The notes below the pieces were generated by a model. It worked only from the letters and a program-made list of their open reading frames with translations. It searched no databases and was not told the origin of the DNA. From Brachybacterium vulturis (GTDB lineage: Bacteria > Actinomycetota > Actinomycetes > Actinomycetales > Dermabacteraceae), in NCBI RefSeq assembly GCF_002407185.1, contig NZ_CP023563.1, positions 3,596,001 to 3,660,000 on the forward strand: DNA of 64,000 nt, written 5' to 3'. A program made the translations under genes and the position numbers. Below, piece by piece: positions 7,912 through 19,393 of this stretch; within the stretch, counting starts at the first letter, position 1; the number at the start of each line of letters is the position of its first letter.

Positions 7912-9150
7912 TCAGTCCTTGACCTGGAGGTCCACGCGCACCAGGCGATGGTCCGAGGCGGGGAACGGGTGGGCGCCGGTCAGCTCGCTGCCGGGAGCGT
8001 CCGTGTGCGGCCAGTACACCGCGGAGAAGACCACCTGGAGCGGCCGGGAGGGCAGCACGTAGTCCACCCGCAGGTTTCCCGGCGCGGGATCATCGGTGAA
8101 GTCCGCGGTGTCGAAGCGGGGATCGCCGGTGTGCTGGAGGTTCGCCCCGCCCTGCACCTCGGAGGCTTCGACGGCGCCCTCGCTGCGGGGTTCCGGGTCC
8201 TGGATCCAGGGATGCGTCAGCAGCTGGTCGATCGCGCCGGGCCAGGAGTCGCCGTCGTGGGGATCGGAGTTCAGGTCGCCGAGGATCACGAACTGCTCGC
8301 TGGGGGCGAGCCCCCCGCGGGTGCCGGCATCGTCCACGATCCAGCGCGAGCGCTGCCCGGGGCTGAGATAGTCGGCCCACAGCCGGATCTCGTCGTGGTT
8401 GCGGCGCTGGTTGCGCTTCTCGGGGCCGTCGAAGCTGGGCGGGGTGGGGTGCGAGGCGAGCACGTGCACGGTGCCCGAGCCGACCCGCACCGGCACGTCC
8501 CAATGGGACTTCGAGCTCAGCCGCAGCTCGCTCGCGATCTGAGGGCCGTAGTACTCGGTGGGCAGCAGGTTGCTGGGCATGTCCGCCCAGCGCAGCTTCT
8601 GGAAGGTGCGCACCTGCTCGGTGAGGATCGGGTACCTCGAGAGGATCACCATCCCGTACTGGCCCGGGAACTCGCCGAAGCCCCAGGCGTCGTCCGGGCC
8701 GCCGACGGTGCCGTCGCGATTCAGGTCGTGGCCGCTGGGCACCCCGGTGTTGACCGGCGCGGTGAAGGAGTACCGGTACCTGACCGGGCTCTTCCCGTTC
8801 TGGGAGACCTCGAGGTAGTTCTTCCGGAAGAGATCGACCCCGGTGCCGTCCTCGTCGTGATCGAACTCGTTGAGCAGCAGGATGTCGGGATTGTTGATCT
8901 GGATGATCTCCGCGACGGCCCGGATCTGCGCATCCTCCCCCGTCCCGGAGTCCGGGTCGGCGGCGAGGTCCTCGAGCAGCTGCCCCTCGGCCGCGCGGTT
9001 CAGCGAGGCGTTGAAGGTGGCGACCCGCAGGTTCACGAAGCGTCCCCGAGGGCGGGAGGGCTGCGGTGCGGCCTCGGCCGCGGCGGGCAGGCCGAGCCCG
9101 GCGGCAGCGGCCGCGGCGAGCGCTCGACGGCGGGTCACACGAGGAGTCAT
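7912..9150 (-). CDS. secreted endonuclease/exonuclease/phosphatase-fold protein
   Basis: A 412-residue protein beginning with a Tat-type signal (MTPRVTRRRALAAAAAAG) ending near AEAA, so it is exported. The mature part has the EEP fold motifs: VATFNASLNR with its Asn, LLLNEFDHD with the metal-binding Glu, ILGDLNSDPHD (GDxN) and a C-terminal SDHRLVRVDL (SDH). Such proteins hydrolyse phosphodiesters or phosphomonoesters of DNA, phosphoinositides or sphingolipids; related actinobacterial proteins have been called secreted phosphatases. I chose the start at 9150 because the signal peptide begins there; the frame is open for 19 more codons upstream. It is not clearly in an operon with the purine permease, whose stop is 59 nt upstream. 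Confidence 0.88.
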   Translation of the reverse strand: MTPRVTRRRALAAAAAAGLGLPAAAEAAPQPSRPRGRFVNLRVATFNASLNRAAEGQLLEDLAADPDSGTGEDAQIRAVAEIIQINNPDILLLNEFDHDEDGTGVDLFRKNYLEVSQNGKSPVRYRYSFTAPVNTGVPSGHDLNRDGTVGGPDDAWGFGEFPGQYGMVILSRYPILTEQVRTFQKLRWADMPSNLLPTEYYGPQIASELRLSSKSHWDVPVRVGSGTVHVLASHPTPPSFDGPEKRNQRRNHDEIRLWADYLSPGQRSRWIVDDAGTRGGLAPSEQFVILGDLNSDPHDGDSWPGAIDQLLTHPWIQDPEPRSEGAVEASEVQGGANLQHTGDPRFDTADFTDDPAPGNLRVDYVLPSRPLQVVFSAVYWPHTDAPGSELTGAHPFPASDHRLVRVDLQVKD

Positions 9151-9209
9151 GCACCCATTGTGCACGTTCTCCAGCACGTGCGACAACGCGGTGTGGACGG
9201 CGGGCACGG

Positions 9210-10652
9210 CTAGACGTCCACGATGATGTAGCGGGCCACCAGCAGCGCCGCGACGATGTAGAGGATGGGGCTGATCTCCCTGCCGCGGCCGGTGAAGACC
9301 TTGATCGCGCAGTAGCTGATGATCCCCGCGCTGACACCGTTGGCGATCGAGAAGGTCAGCGGCATCACCAGGATGGCCAGGAAGGACGGGACCCCCTCGC
9401 AGATCTCGTGCCAGTCGATGCCGCGGATGCCGTCCATCATCATGGCGCCCACCAGGATCAGCACCGGGGCGGTGGCGGCGCCGGGGATCACGGAGGCGAG
9501 GGGCCAGAAGAACAGGGCGCCGAGGAAGAGCATCCCGGTGACGGTGACCGTCGCACCGGTGCGACCGCCGTCCTGGATGCCGGAGGCGCTCTCCACGTAG
9601 GCGCCGGTGGTGGAGGTGCCCATGAGAGCGCCGAACATCGTGGCGATGCCGTCCATGGAGAAGGTGCGCCTGCCGCGCGGCATGTCCTGGCCCTCCTCGA
9701 GGTAGCCCGCCTTCTGGGCGAGGCCGGTCATGGTGCCGGTGGCGTCGAAGAAGTCGACGAAGAAGAAGGTGAACACGACGGAGAACAGGCCGATGCCGAA
9801 GGCGCCGGCGATGTCCAGCTCGCCCACCAGGTCACCGGGCCACACCGGCAGGGCGACCAGCCCGTCCGTGAAGCCGGGGAACGCCTGCAGGGCGCCGTCG
9901 GGCCCGCCGCCGTAGACCTTCGCCCGGGTGATCACGGCGAACAGGGAGGTCGCGCCGAGGCCCCACAGGAGAGCGCCCTTGACCTTCAGCTGCAGCAGCA
10001 CCGCGGTGGCCAGCAGGCCGAACATCGCCACCCAGGCCACGGGCGAGGTGAGGTCGCCCAGCGTCACCAGGGTCGCCTCGTCGGTGACCACGAGCCCCCC
10101 GCTGCGGAACCCGAGCAGGGCCAGGAAGCAGCCGATGCCGGCCATGATGGCGAGCTTCAGACCGTGCGGGATCGACATGACGATCGCCTTGCGCAGTCCG
10201 ATCACGCTGAGGACCACGAACAGGATGCCGGAGATGAACACGGCACCCAGGGCGGTGCGCCACTCCACCCCCATCCCCAGCACCACGGTGTAGGAGAAGA
10301 AGGCGTTCAACCCCATGCTGGGCGCCAGGGCGAAGGGATAGCGGGCGATCAGGCCCATCAGCAGGCAGCCCACGCAGGAGGCGATCGCCGTGACCATCAG
10401 CAGCTGCACGCCCACATCGGGCACGTCCGTGATCGCCGCACCCAGCACGATCGGGTTGACGAACAGGATATAGCTCATGGTCAGGAACGTGACCACCCCG
10501 GCTCGGCCCTCGCGCGCGAAGCTCGATCCGGAGCCGGTGATCCCGAAGTAGCGGTCGATCCGTCCCTTGAGGCCGCCTGCGGGGGGCGGGGTCGGTGCGG
10601 CCGTGGTGCCCTCGTGGCCGGCGTCGGTGCCGGCTCTGCTGTCGGTGCTCAT
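9210..10652 (-). CDS. NCS2 family purine permease (AzgA/PbuG type)
   Basis: A 480-residue transporter with 12-14 hydrophobic segments. Diagnostic for the AzgA-like branch are FFGI-type entry (DRYFGITGSGSSFAREGRAG), TFLTMSYILFVNP, GLNAFFSYTVV and FFFVDFFDATGTMTGLA. Members import adenine, guanine or hypoxanthine with protons. The start codon overlaps the guanine deaminase stop by 4 bp (ATGA), and the five genes from xdhA to here all read the same way. So it most likely supplies guanine/hypoxanthine to the deaminase and xanthine dehydrogenase encoded upstream. Guanine/hypoxanthine specificity is inferred from this context. Confidence 0.92.
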   Translation of the reverse strand: MSTDSRAGTDAGHEGTTAAPTPPPAGGLKGRIDRYFGITGSGSSFAREGRAGVVTFLTMSYILFVNPIVLGAAITDVPDVGVQLLMVTAIASCVGCLLMGLIARYPFALAPSMGLNAFFSYTVVLGMGVEWRTALGAVFISGILFVVLSVIGLRKAIVMSIPHGLKLAIMAGIGCFLALLGFRSGGLVVTDEATLVTLGDLTSPVAWVAMFGLLATAVLLQLKVKGALLWGLGATSLFAVITRAKVYGGGPDGALQAFPGFTDGLVALPVWPGDLVGELDIAGAFGIGLFSVVFTFFFVDFFDATGTMTGLAQKAGYLEEGQDMPRGRRTFSMDGIATMFGALMGTSTTGAYVESASGIQDGGRTGATVTVTGMLFLGALFFWPLASVIPGAATAPVLILVGAMMMDGIRGIDWHEICEGVPSFLAILVMPLTFSIANGVSAGIISYCAIKVFTGRGREISPILYIVAALLVARYIIVDV

Positions 10653-11995
10653 GCTGCGTTCTCCTCATCGGCGGGAGCCGTCGTCATCGACGGCTCGTGC
10701 GTGATCTCCTGCCCGGCCAACCACACCTCATGGATATCGGCGGGGGTGCCCTGGGCGAAGAGGGTGGCGAGCGCATCGCTCGCGGTCTCGGCGTGACGCA
10801 GGGCGACGTCGAGGGTGCTCCCCTGCGGCGGCCGGATGCGCACGGCGTCGAACTGCTTGCCCACGGACAGGTCACCGACCTGGTCGGCGAGTCCGAGGGC
10901 GAGGGCACCGGAGCGGGTCGCCAGGTGCAGCAGGTCCGCCGCCGTCAGGGTCACCCCGTCCCGGCCGCGCAGCTGCTGGACCAGGTAGGCCTGCAGGCCC
11001 TCCTTGAGCAGGCTGAACCCGGTGCCGGCGCCGACGTCGGTGCCCAGGGCGATCCGGACCCCGGCGTCGAGGTGCTCCTGCAGCGGGAACATCCCGCTGC
11101 CCAGGGCGCCGTTCGAGCTGGGGCAGTGGGCCACCGCGGCGCCGGCCGCGGCGAGCACGGCGAGCTCCTCGGGCTCGGGATGGACGTTGTGGGCGAACAC
11201 GGAGCGCTCGGTGACCAGGCCGTGGCGCGCGTAGGTGTCGAGGTATCCGCGCGCGGCGGGGAAGAGCTCTCGCACCTGGGCGATCTCCTCCTCGTTCTCG
11301 TTGAGGTGGCTGGTCAGCCACAGGTCCCCGGGAGTGCCCGGCTCGTCCCCGGCCAGCAGGGATCCGGCCGCGGCCAGCATCTCGTCGGTGGTGGACAGGG
11401 AGAAGCGCGGGGTGATCGCGTAGCGCAGCCGGCCCCGGCCGTGCCAGCGCCGGGCCAGCTCGCCACTGGCCTCGAGAGCGGCCGCGGGGGTCTGCAGCAG
11501 GTCCTCGCGCAGCAGGCGGTCGCTGAGCACCAGTCCGGTGGTGATCCGATGGCCGCTCTGCTCGGCCTGCTCGAACAGGGCGTCGACGGCGCGGGGGAAG
11601 TGCGAGCCGAACACCAGTGCGGTGGTGGTGCCGGCCTGGGTGAGTCCGGACAGGAAATCGGCGGCGACGCCGCGGGCGTACTCGACGTCCGCCAGGCGGG
11701 CCTCCTCGGGCAGCGCGCGCTCGGCCAGCCAGTCCAGCAGGGGCCGGCCCAGACCACCGATCACGCGGACCTGCGGGAAGTGGACGTGGGCATCGACGAA
11801 GCCCGGCAGCAGGATGCCGTCGCGCAGGTCCACGAGGGCGTCGGCGGGGTGGGCTCGTCGGGCGGAATCGATGTCGGTGCGGGCCACGATGACGCCGTCG
11901 CGGACGACCAGGGCGAGGTCGGTGCCGACCCGCAGGCCGTCGTCCTCCCCGAGATCGCCGGGGGTGTCCAGCACGGTGGCGAGGTAGATGGTCAC
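10649..11995 (-). CDS. guaD: guanine deaminase (amidohydrolase superfamily)
   Basis: Converts guanine to xanthine and ammonia. The 448-residue protein carries the zinc motif HVHFPQ (His70, His72), typical of guanine deaminases, followed by SHLNENEEEI, FAHNVHP, AHCPSSNGALGSG and the final zinc-ligand/catalytic Asp in LGTDVGAGTGFS. Length and motif order match the human/E. coli GuaD type. The start is GTG at 11995 preceded by the Shine-Dalgarno sequence AGGAG. It sits between xdhC (103 nt upstream) and the purine permease (4-bp overlap), which together give a guanine to xanthine to urate route. A second guanine deaminase of an unrelated fold lies at 49667-50143. Confidence 0.95.
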   Translation of the reverse strand: MTIYLATVLDTPGDLGEDDGLRVGTDLALVVRDGVIVARTDIDSARRAHPADALVDLRDGILLPGFVDAHVHFPQVRVIGGLGRPLLDWLAERALPEEARLADVEYARGVAADFLSGLTQAGTTTALVFGSHFPRAVDALFEQAEQSGHRITTGLVLSDRLLREDLLQTPAAALEASGELARRWHGRGRLRYAITPRFSLSTTDEMLAAAGSLLAGDEPGTPGDLWLTSHLNENEEEIAQVRELFPAARGYLDTYARHGLVTERSVFAHNVHPEPEELAVLAAAGAAVAHCPSSNGALGSGMFPLQEHLDAGVRIALGTDVGAGTGFSLLKEGLQAYLVQQLRGRDGVTLTAADLLHLATRSGALALGLADQVGDLSVGKQFDAVRIRPPQGSTLDVALRHAETASDALATLFAQGTPADIHEVWLAGQEITHEPSMTTAPADEENAA

Positions 11996-12098
11996 GGTCT
12001 CTCCTGTCCGTTCCGGCGGGCGGGGCCGCCGAATGGGTACGGTTCATGGGCGCAGGGCCGCGAGGGCGGTCCGGCGCTGGGTTCTGGGTGGGCGCGGG

Positions 12099-12920
12099 TC
12101 AGCCCGCGGGGGCCGCCTCCTCGGCGTGCTGGAGGCTCGCCATGAGCGCGGCGGCGGCGCTGAGTGCGATCACGGCAGGCTCCTTCCCGCCGACCCCGGC
12201 CAGTCCGAGCGGGCAGTCGATGCGGTCGATCGCCGCTTCCTCGTGCCCGGCCTCGCGCAGCTGGACGCGGAAGCGGGACCATTTGGCGTCCGAGCCGATG
12301 ACGCCGACGGAGCCGAGCTCGCCGCCCCGTTGCAGCGCGGCCTCGCACAGCACCAGGTCCTCGGCGTGGTCATGGGTCATGATCAGCACGTGCGCGCCCA
12401 CCGGCAGGTCGCGCAGCACGGTCTCCGGGGCGGGGGCGTGGTGGCCCTGCACCCGCGCCGGCCCGTCGGGGAGAGCGCCGAGCCGGTCGGCGGCGACCTG
12501 GTCGGCGCGGCTGTCCACCAGATGCAGCGCGACCCGATGCCGCCGCAGCAGGTGGGCGAGCTCGAAGCCCACATGGCCGATGCCGAAGATCGCGACACAC
12601 GGCGCCACCAGCTGCGGCTCCAGCAGCACCTCGGCCTCTCCCCCGCAGCACTGGCGGCCGTGGCGCGCGGGGGCGTGGGGGTTGAGCTTCATCTCCATCA
12701 GCTCCGGCCGGCGGTCACCGTGGCGGAGCATCTCGCGGGCCCGCTCGATCACGGTCGCCTCCAGATTGCCGCCGCCGATGGTGTCCACGGAGTCCTGCTC
12801 GGTGACCAGCATCTTCGCCCCGGCGTCGCGGGGGGCGTGGCCGCGGGTGCGGGTGACGGTGACCAGCACTGCGGGTCTTCCCTCCGCTCGCAGGGCGGTG
12901 AGGGCGCTGAGCCAGTCCAT
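12099..12920 (-). CDS. xdhC: xanthine dehydrogenase accessory protein XdhC
   Basis: A 273-residue XdhC/CoxI family protein that binds molybdenum cofactor, supports its sulfuration and inserts it into XdhB. The N-terminal XdhC_CoxI part shows VTVTRTRGHAPRDAGAKMLV and IGGGNLEA; the C-terminal XdhC_C Rossmann part shows FGIGHVGFELAHLL, VDSR and MTHDHAEDL, ending with GLAGVGGKEP-AVIALSAAA-A. An accessory CCGGE motif (QCCGGEAEV) lies between. The start at 12920 is 1 nt after the xdhB stop, so translation is coupled. Confident. Confidence 0.95.
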   Translation of the reverse strand: MDWLSALTALRAEGRPAVLVTVTRTRGHAPRDAGAKMLVTEQDSVDTIGGGNLEATVIERAREMLRHGDRRPELMEMKLNPHAPARHGRQCCGGEAEVLLEPQLVAPCVAIFGIGHVGFELAHLLRRHRVALHLVDSRADQVAADRLGALPDGPARVQGHHAPAPETVLRDLPVGAHVLIMTHDHAEDLVLCEAALQRGGELGSVGVIGSDAKWSRFRVQLREAGHEEAAIDRIDCPLGLAGVGGKEPAVIALSAAAALMASLQHAEEAAPAG

Positions 12921-12921
12921 G

Positions 12922-15398
<2,477 letters not shown>

Positions 15399-15402
<4 letters not shown>

Positions 15403-16898
15403 CGCGGGACCTCCATCGGTGCGGTCGGTCGGCTGCGGGCGAAGAAGCGCAGCAGGGACTGCTCGAGCATCGCCCGGCGGTAGCGGGAGCTGGCTCGGTG
15501 GTCATCCATCGGGGTGCCGGTGGCGGCGAGCTCTGCGGCCGCCGCACGGACGGTGGGGGCGGTCCACGGGGCTCCGGTCAGGATCTCCTCGGCCGCTTCG
15601 CCGCGCAGCGGGGTGGCGGCCACGCCGCCGAGGCCGATCCGGGCCCGGCGGACCCGCCCGTCCTCGATCTGCACGGCGATCGCGACCGCGACGGAGGAGA
15701 TGTCGTCGAAGCGACGCTTGGCGATCTTCACGAAGTCGCTGGTGGGCAGCACCGGGAGCGGGATGCGCAGCGCCCGGATGATCTCCTGCGGGGTGCGGAC
15801 GGTCTGCCGATAGCCGGTGAAGAACTCGCTGATCGGCACCTCCCGCTCGCCGTCGACGGAGGCCAGGACGATCCGGGCGTCCAGGGCCAGCAGCGCGGGG
15901 GCGGAGTCCCCGATCGGGGAACCGGTGCCGATGTTGCCGCCCAGGGTGGCGCTGTTGCGGATCAGCCGCGAGGCGAACTGGGGGAAGAGCTGGGCCAGCA
16001 GCGGGACGCGGCCGTCGAGGTCGCGCTCGATCTCGGACAGGGTCAGCGCCGCGCCGATCTCGAGCTGCTCCGGGGTCTCGGTCAGGGTGCGCAGCTCGCT
16101 CAGGTGGTCGATCGCCAGCTGCAGCGGGGGCCGTCGATGCAGGATGTTGGTCTCCACGCCGACGTCGGTCGCACCCGCGACGAGCGTCACCTCCTCCGCG
16201 GAGGCACAGCGCCGCAGCAGCTCGGCGAGGTCCGCCGGGCGGTGGAACTCGGCCTCGCCGCTGGCGACGGTCACCGAGGGGGCGCGGGGGGCGGGGTGCT
16301 CGCGCCGCTGGGCCAGGGGGTCGTCCTGCGCGGGGTCGCCGAGGGCGTAGGCGGCGTCGCGGATCGGCCGGTAGCCGGTGCAGCGGCAGAGGTTGCCGCT
16401 GAGGGCGTGGAGGTCGAAGCCGTTGGCGCCGCACTCGTGGTCGTGATCCCCGCCCTCGTCGGCCGGCGCACCGCTGGGCGCCTTCGCCGCCGCGTGGCGC
16501 TCGGGGCGGTAGTACTCCGCGGCCATCGAGCAGACGAAGCCGGGGGTGCAGAAGCCGCACTGGGAGCCGCCGCGCTCGGCCATCTCACGCTGGACGGGGT
16601 GCAGCTCGGCATCCTCGCCGATCCGGGGTGCGCTGCCGAGGCCCTCGGCGGTGACGATCTCCTGGTCGGCGAAGGCCAGTGCCGGCGGCAGGCAGGAGTT
16701 CAGCGAGGTCCAGCGGGTCCCGCCCTCGCCGTCGGGGCGGGCGACGAGCACGGCGCAGGCGCCGCACTCCCCTTCCGCACAGCCTTCCTTGGCACCGGTC
16801 AGCCCCTGGTCACGCAGCCAGGTCAGCAGGTTGGTGTGGGGCGCCGCTCCCGCCGTGGAGAGGGGTCGTCCGTTGACGGTGATCTGTGTGGGCTCCAT
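15399..16898 (-). CDS. xdhA: xanthine dehydrogenase small subunit (two 2Fe-2S clusters plus FAD domain)
   Basis: A 499-residue fusion of the iron-sulfur and FAD parts, as in the Rhodobacter XdhA layout. The plant-type cluster is GCAEGECGACAVL with a further Cys in NSCLPP; the second cluster has QCGFCTPGFV and LCRCTGYRPI. From about residue 210 the FAD domain follows, with VAGATDVGV and NSATLGGNIGTGSPIGD. Electrons pass from XdhB through the two clusters to FAD and NAD. Between the second cluster's two halves is a roughly 30-residue insertion rich in Ala, Gly and His. The start at 16898 has GAGGAG upstream. A 387-bp region with a promoter and repeated palindromes precedes it. Confidence 0.96.
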
Positions 16899-17032
16899 CG
16901 CCGCGTGCTCCTCGACCTGCGAGCGGCGAGCGCCGACGCTGGTCCTTCACGAGGGCACGGTTGCGGTCAGGGTCCGTCCGACCGGCCCGATGGTTATCCA
17001 TGCCAGAACAACGGCGCCGATGTCGTGTGAGA

Positions 17033-17061
17033 ACAGTAACTCTGCGACACCCCGAACGCAA
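17033..17061 (-). promoter_or_regulatory. candidate promoter of the xdh operon
   Basis: On the minus strand TTGCGT (17061-17056), a 17-bp spacer and TACTGT (17038-17033). Both hexamers and the spacing fit a main sigma factor promoter. The leader to xdhA would be about 125 nt. Confidence 0.45.
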
Positions 17062-17110
17062 CACGTCTGCGAAATCACTTTTTCACGATGCGAAAACATG
17101 CACCGTGATC

Positions 17111-17133
17111 GAGTGCTGCCGGCAGCACCTCAT
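17111..17133. promoter_or_regulatory. palindromic operator-like element, copy 1
   Basis: Contains GTGCTGCCGGCAGCAC (17113-17128), a perfect 16-bp palindrome without loop. It lies about 50 nt upstream of the candidate -35 of the xdh promoter. The lack of loop and T-run argues against a terminator. Confidence 0.5.
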
Positions 17134-17183
17134 CCGGGCGTTCAGGGGAGCCGCGCGCAACAGTCGGCGGTGCAGCCGGCCTC

Positions 17184-17206
17184 GAGTGCTGCGGACGGCA
17201 CCTCAT
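17184..17206. promoter_or_regulatory. palindromic operator-like element, copy 2 (20 of 23 bases identical)
   Basis: Same 23-bp element in the same orientation, starting 73 bp from copy 1 (about seven helical turns). The three differences all fall in the centre and break the palindrome, while the outer GAGTGCTGC and CACCTCAT are kept. Confidence 0.45.
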
Positions 17207-17250
17207 TCTCGTCCGGAGAGGCGTCGCAGGTCGCAGCCGGTGCGAAGCGA

Positions 17251-17280
17251 GATCGGGCTGTCGCCGATCGGGCTGTCGCC
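17251..17280. repeat. perfect 15-bp tandem duplication
   Basis: GATCGGGCTGTCGCC occurs twice head to tail, ending 5 bp before the stop codon of the FAD dehydrogenase. It looks like a recent slippage event in the 3' flank. Confidence 0.8.
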
Positions 17281-17285
17281 GCGGG

Positions 17286-19025
17286 TCAGCGCAGATCGCG
17301 GAGAATCCCGTGCGCGGCCTGGCGCCCCGAGAACAGGCAGCCGCCGAGGAAGGTGCCCTCCAGGGCGCTGTGTCCGTGCATCCCGCCGCCGCCGAAGCCG
17401 CTGGCCTCGCCGGCCGCGTAGAGGCCGGGCAGAGCCGCCGTGCCGTGACCGGCGACCGCTCCCTCGTCCGCGCCCTCGTCCGCGCCCACGCTCGCGGTGC
17501 GCTGCACCCGCCCGCCCAGGTCCGTCTCCAGGCCGCCGAGGGTCTTGCGCAGCAGCACGTGCAGGCGCACCGCGATCAGCGGCCCCGCCTGCGGATCCAG
17601 CAGGGCGTGCGGGGCGGCGGTGCGGATCAGGCGGTCGCCGACGTACTTCCGGGCCCCGTGCAGGGCCGTGATCTGGGTGTCCTTCGAGAAGGCGTTGCGC
17701 AGCTGGGCGTCACGGGCGCGGATCACCTGCTCGAGCTCGCGGGCGTCGATGAGGTCCTCACCGGTCAGCGCATTCATCTGCGCCACCAGGCCCTCGACGC
17801 TGCGGGAGCGGAGGAAGTCCTCCCCGTGGTCCAGGAAGGCCTGCACCGGGCCGGGAGCGCCGGGCTTCACCCGTGCCGCCACCTGCCGCCAGTCGCGGCC
17901 GGTGAGGTCCGGGTTCTGCTCGCTCCCGGAGAGGGCGAACTCCTTCTCGATGATCTTCCGGGTGAGCACGAACCAGGAGTGGTCGTGCCCGGTGGTGCGC
18001 AGGTGGCGCAGGGTCGAGGTGGTGTCGAAGCCGGGATAGGCGGGGGCCGGCAGGCGCCGGCCGCGGGCGTCGATCCAGAGCGAGGAGGGCCCGGGCAGGA
18101 TGCGGATCCCGTGCCCGCGCCACACCGGGTCCCAGTTGCGGATCCCCTCGGTGTAGTGCCACATCCGGTCGCGGTGGATCCAGCGCGCGCCGGCCCGCTC
18201 CGCAGCCAGCATCCCGGTGCCGTCGACGCTCGCCGGGACCCCGTGCACGAACTGCTCGGGCATGGTGCCCAGGTCCGCGGGCCACAGCCGCCGCACCAGC
18301 TCCTCGTTGCCGCCGATGCCGCCGGTGGCGAGGAGCACGGCCGCGGCCCGGTGGGTGAACTCACCGGTGACCTCCCGGCTCGAGCCGATGCCGCGCTCGG
18401 TGGCGTCGGCGACCAGCACGTCCCCGCGCACCCCGGTGACGCGATCACCCTCGACCAGCAGCTCGCGGACGGCGCGGCGGGTGCGCAGCACGATGCGGCC
18501 CGTCGCGCGGTGCGCGGCGAGCCTGGCGGCGAAGGGGTCGACGATCCCGGGCCCCGTGCCCCAGGTGATGTGGAAGCGCGGCACCGAGTTGCCGTGCCCC
18601 TCCGCGCGGCCGTCACCGCGCTCGGCCCAGCCCACCACCGGGAACAGCCGCACTCCCAGCGACCGCAGCCAGTGGCGCTTCTCCCCCGCCGCGAACTGCA
18701 GGTACGCCTCCGCCCAGCGGCGCGGCCAGTGGTCCTCGGGGCTGTCGAAGGCGGCGGAGCCCAGCCAGTCCTGCCGGGCCAGGTCCAGGCTGTCGCGGAT
18801 CCCCAGCCGGCGCTGCTCCGGGGAGTCGATGAGGAACAGCCCGCCGAAGCTCCACCAGGCCTGACCTCCCAGGTCCTGCTCGCCCTCGCGCTCCAGCAGC
18901 AGCACGCGCCGGCCGCCGTCGGCGATCTCGGTGGCCGCGACCAGGCCGGCCAGACCCGCGCCGACCACGATCACGTCGGCGGTATCGGACGCGGCGCCGT
19001 CGGCTCCTGCCCCCGGGACACCCAT
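17286..19025 (-). CDS. FAD-binding dehydrogenase (flavoprotein related to fumarate reductase/3-ketosteroid dehydrogenase)
   Basis: A 579-residue flavoprotein. Residues about 17-45 hold the FAD motif VVGAGLAGLVAATEIAD and a LLLEREGEQDLGGQAWWSFGG stretch; GGIGGN follows mid-protein, and the end has GLYAAGEASGFGGGGMHGHSALEGTFLGG typical of the family. Actinobacterial proteins of this length and C-terminus form the 'FAD-binding dehydrogenase' group; the substrate is unknown and I do not call it a KstD. The start at 19025 lies 1 nt after the stop of the small membrane protein gene, so it is co-translated with that gene and probably belongs to the SPFH/zinc-ribbon operon. Confidence 0.85.
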   Translation of the reverse strand: MGVPGAGADGAASDTADVIVVGAGLAGLVAATEIADGGRRVLLLEREGEQDLGGQAWWSFGGLFLIDSPEQRRLGIRDSLDLARQDWLGSAAFDSPEDHWPRRWAEAYLQFAAGEKRHWLRSLGVRLFPVVGWAERGDGRAEGHGNSVPRFHITWGTGPGIVDPFAARLAAHRATGRIVLRTRRAVRELLVEGDRVTGVRGDVLVADATERGIGSSREVTGEFTHRAAAVLLATGGIGGNEELVRRLWPADLGTMPEQFVHGVPASVDGTGMLAAERAGARWIHRDRMWHYTEGIRNWDPVWRGHGIRILPGPSSLWIDARGRRLPAPAYPGFDTTSTLRHLRTTGHDHSWFVLTRKIIEKEFALSGSEQNPDLTGRDWRQVAARVKPGAPGPVQAFLDHGEDFLRSRSVEGLVAQMNALTGEDLIDARELEQVIRARDAQLRNAFSKDTQITALHGARKYVGDRLIRTAAPHALLDPQAGPLIAVRLHVLLRKTLGGLETDLGGRVQRTASVGADEGADEGAVAGHGTAALPGLYAAGEASGFGGGGMHGHSALEGTFLGGCLFSGRQAAHGILRDLR

Positions 19026-19026
19026 G

Positions 19027-19347
19027 TCAGTCGACCGCGATGCGGTGCACGCGCTGGAGGTGGTCGGTGCTGTTGCGTCCGCGCATCGCACGGTCCTGCT
19101 GGCGGTTGTTCTCGCCCACCTTGCGGTCACCGGAGCGGAGGTTGCCGACCGACACCTCCGTCTCCCGCTCGAAGTGGTGACGCTTGTCGGTGTTGCGGTA
19201 GTAGCGGTAGATGCCGCCGTACACCGCGGCGAACACGGCGGGCCCTGCGATGAAGGGGATGGCGATGCCGCCTGCCCCGGAGTCGGAACCGGCCAGCAGC
19301 GTCATGGTCGCCGGATCGGCGGAGAGCTCAGCGAGCAGCGGCAGCAT
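19027..19347 (-). CDS. small hypothetical membrane protein
   Basis: A 106-residue protein of no family I recognise. One hydrophobic segment (about 24-47, GGIAIPFIAGPAVFAAVYGG) is followed by YRYYRN and a strongly charged, Arg/Asn-rich C-terminal tail, so it is probably a single-pass or hairpin membrane protein with a cytoplasmic tail. The start at 19347 has the good Shine-Dalgarno sequence GAGGAGGA. It sits 46 nt after the zinc-ribbon gene and 1 nt before the FAD dehydrogenase gene, so it is a regular member of that operon. Confidence 0.7.
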   Translation of the reverse strand: MLPLLAELSADPATMTLLAGSDSGAGGIAIPFIAGPAVFAAVYGGIYRYYRNTDKRHHFERETEVSVGNLRSGDRKVGENNRQQDRAMRGRNSTDHLQRVHRIAVD

Positions 19348-19393
19348 GGCGTCCTCCTCGGGGGTGCGGATGGTCAGTGGTCATTGCCCCTCC

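Larger units (their letters stand above)
16899..17285. other. 387-bp gene-free region upstream of xdhA
   Basis: No credible gene on either strand. It holds, from the FAD dehydrogenase side: a 15-bp tandem duplication (17251-17280), two copies of a 23-bp palindromic element, an AT-richer stretch with TTTCGCA repeats, a candidate xdh promoter (17033-17061) and an untranslated leader of about 125 nt to the xdhA start. Confidence 0.8.

Noticed and set aside
9162-9181. Inverted repeat GCACGT-N8-ACGTGC upstream of the secreted endonuclease/phosphatase gene as a terminator
   Set aside because: Six-base arms without T-run, sitting within 12-31 bases of a start codon; more likely chance or a small operator.
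17113-17128. The 16-bp palindrome upstream of xdhA as a terminator of the FAD dehydrogenase gene
   Set aside because: A perfect palindrome with no loop bases makes a poor hairpin, no T-run follows, and a second copy lies 73 bp away; an operator is more likely.
17286-19025. 3-ketosteroid dehydrogenase assignment
   Set aside because: The flavin motif is shared with many dehydrogenases, and no steroid genes are nearby; the KstD-specific residues are not evident.
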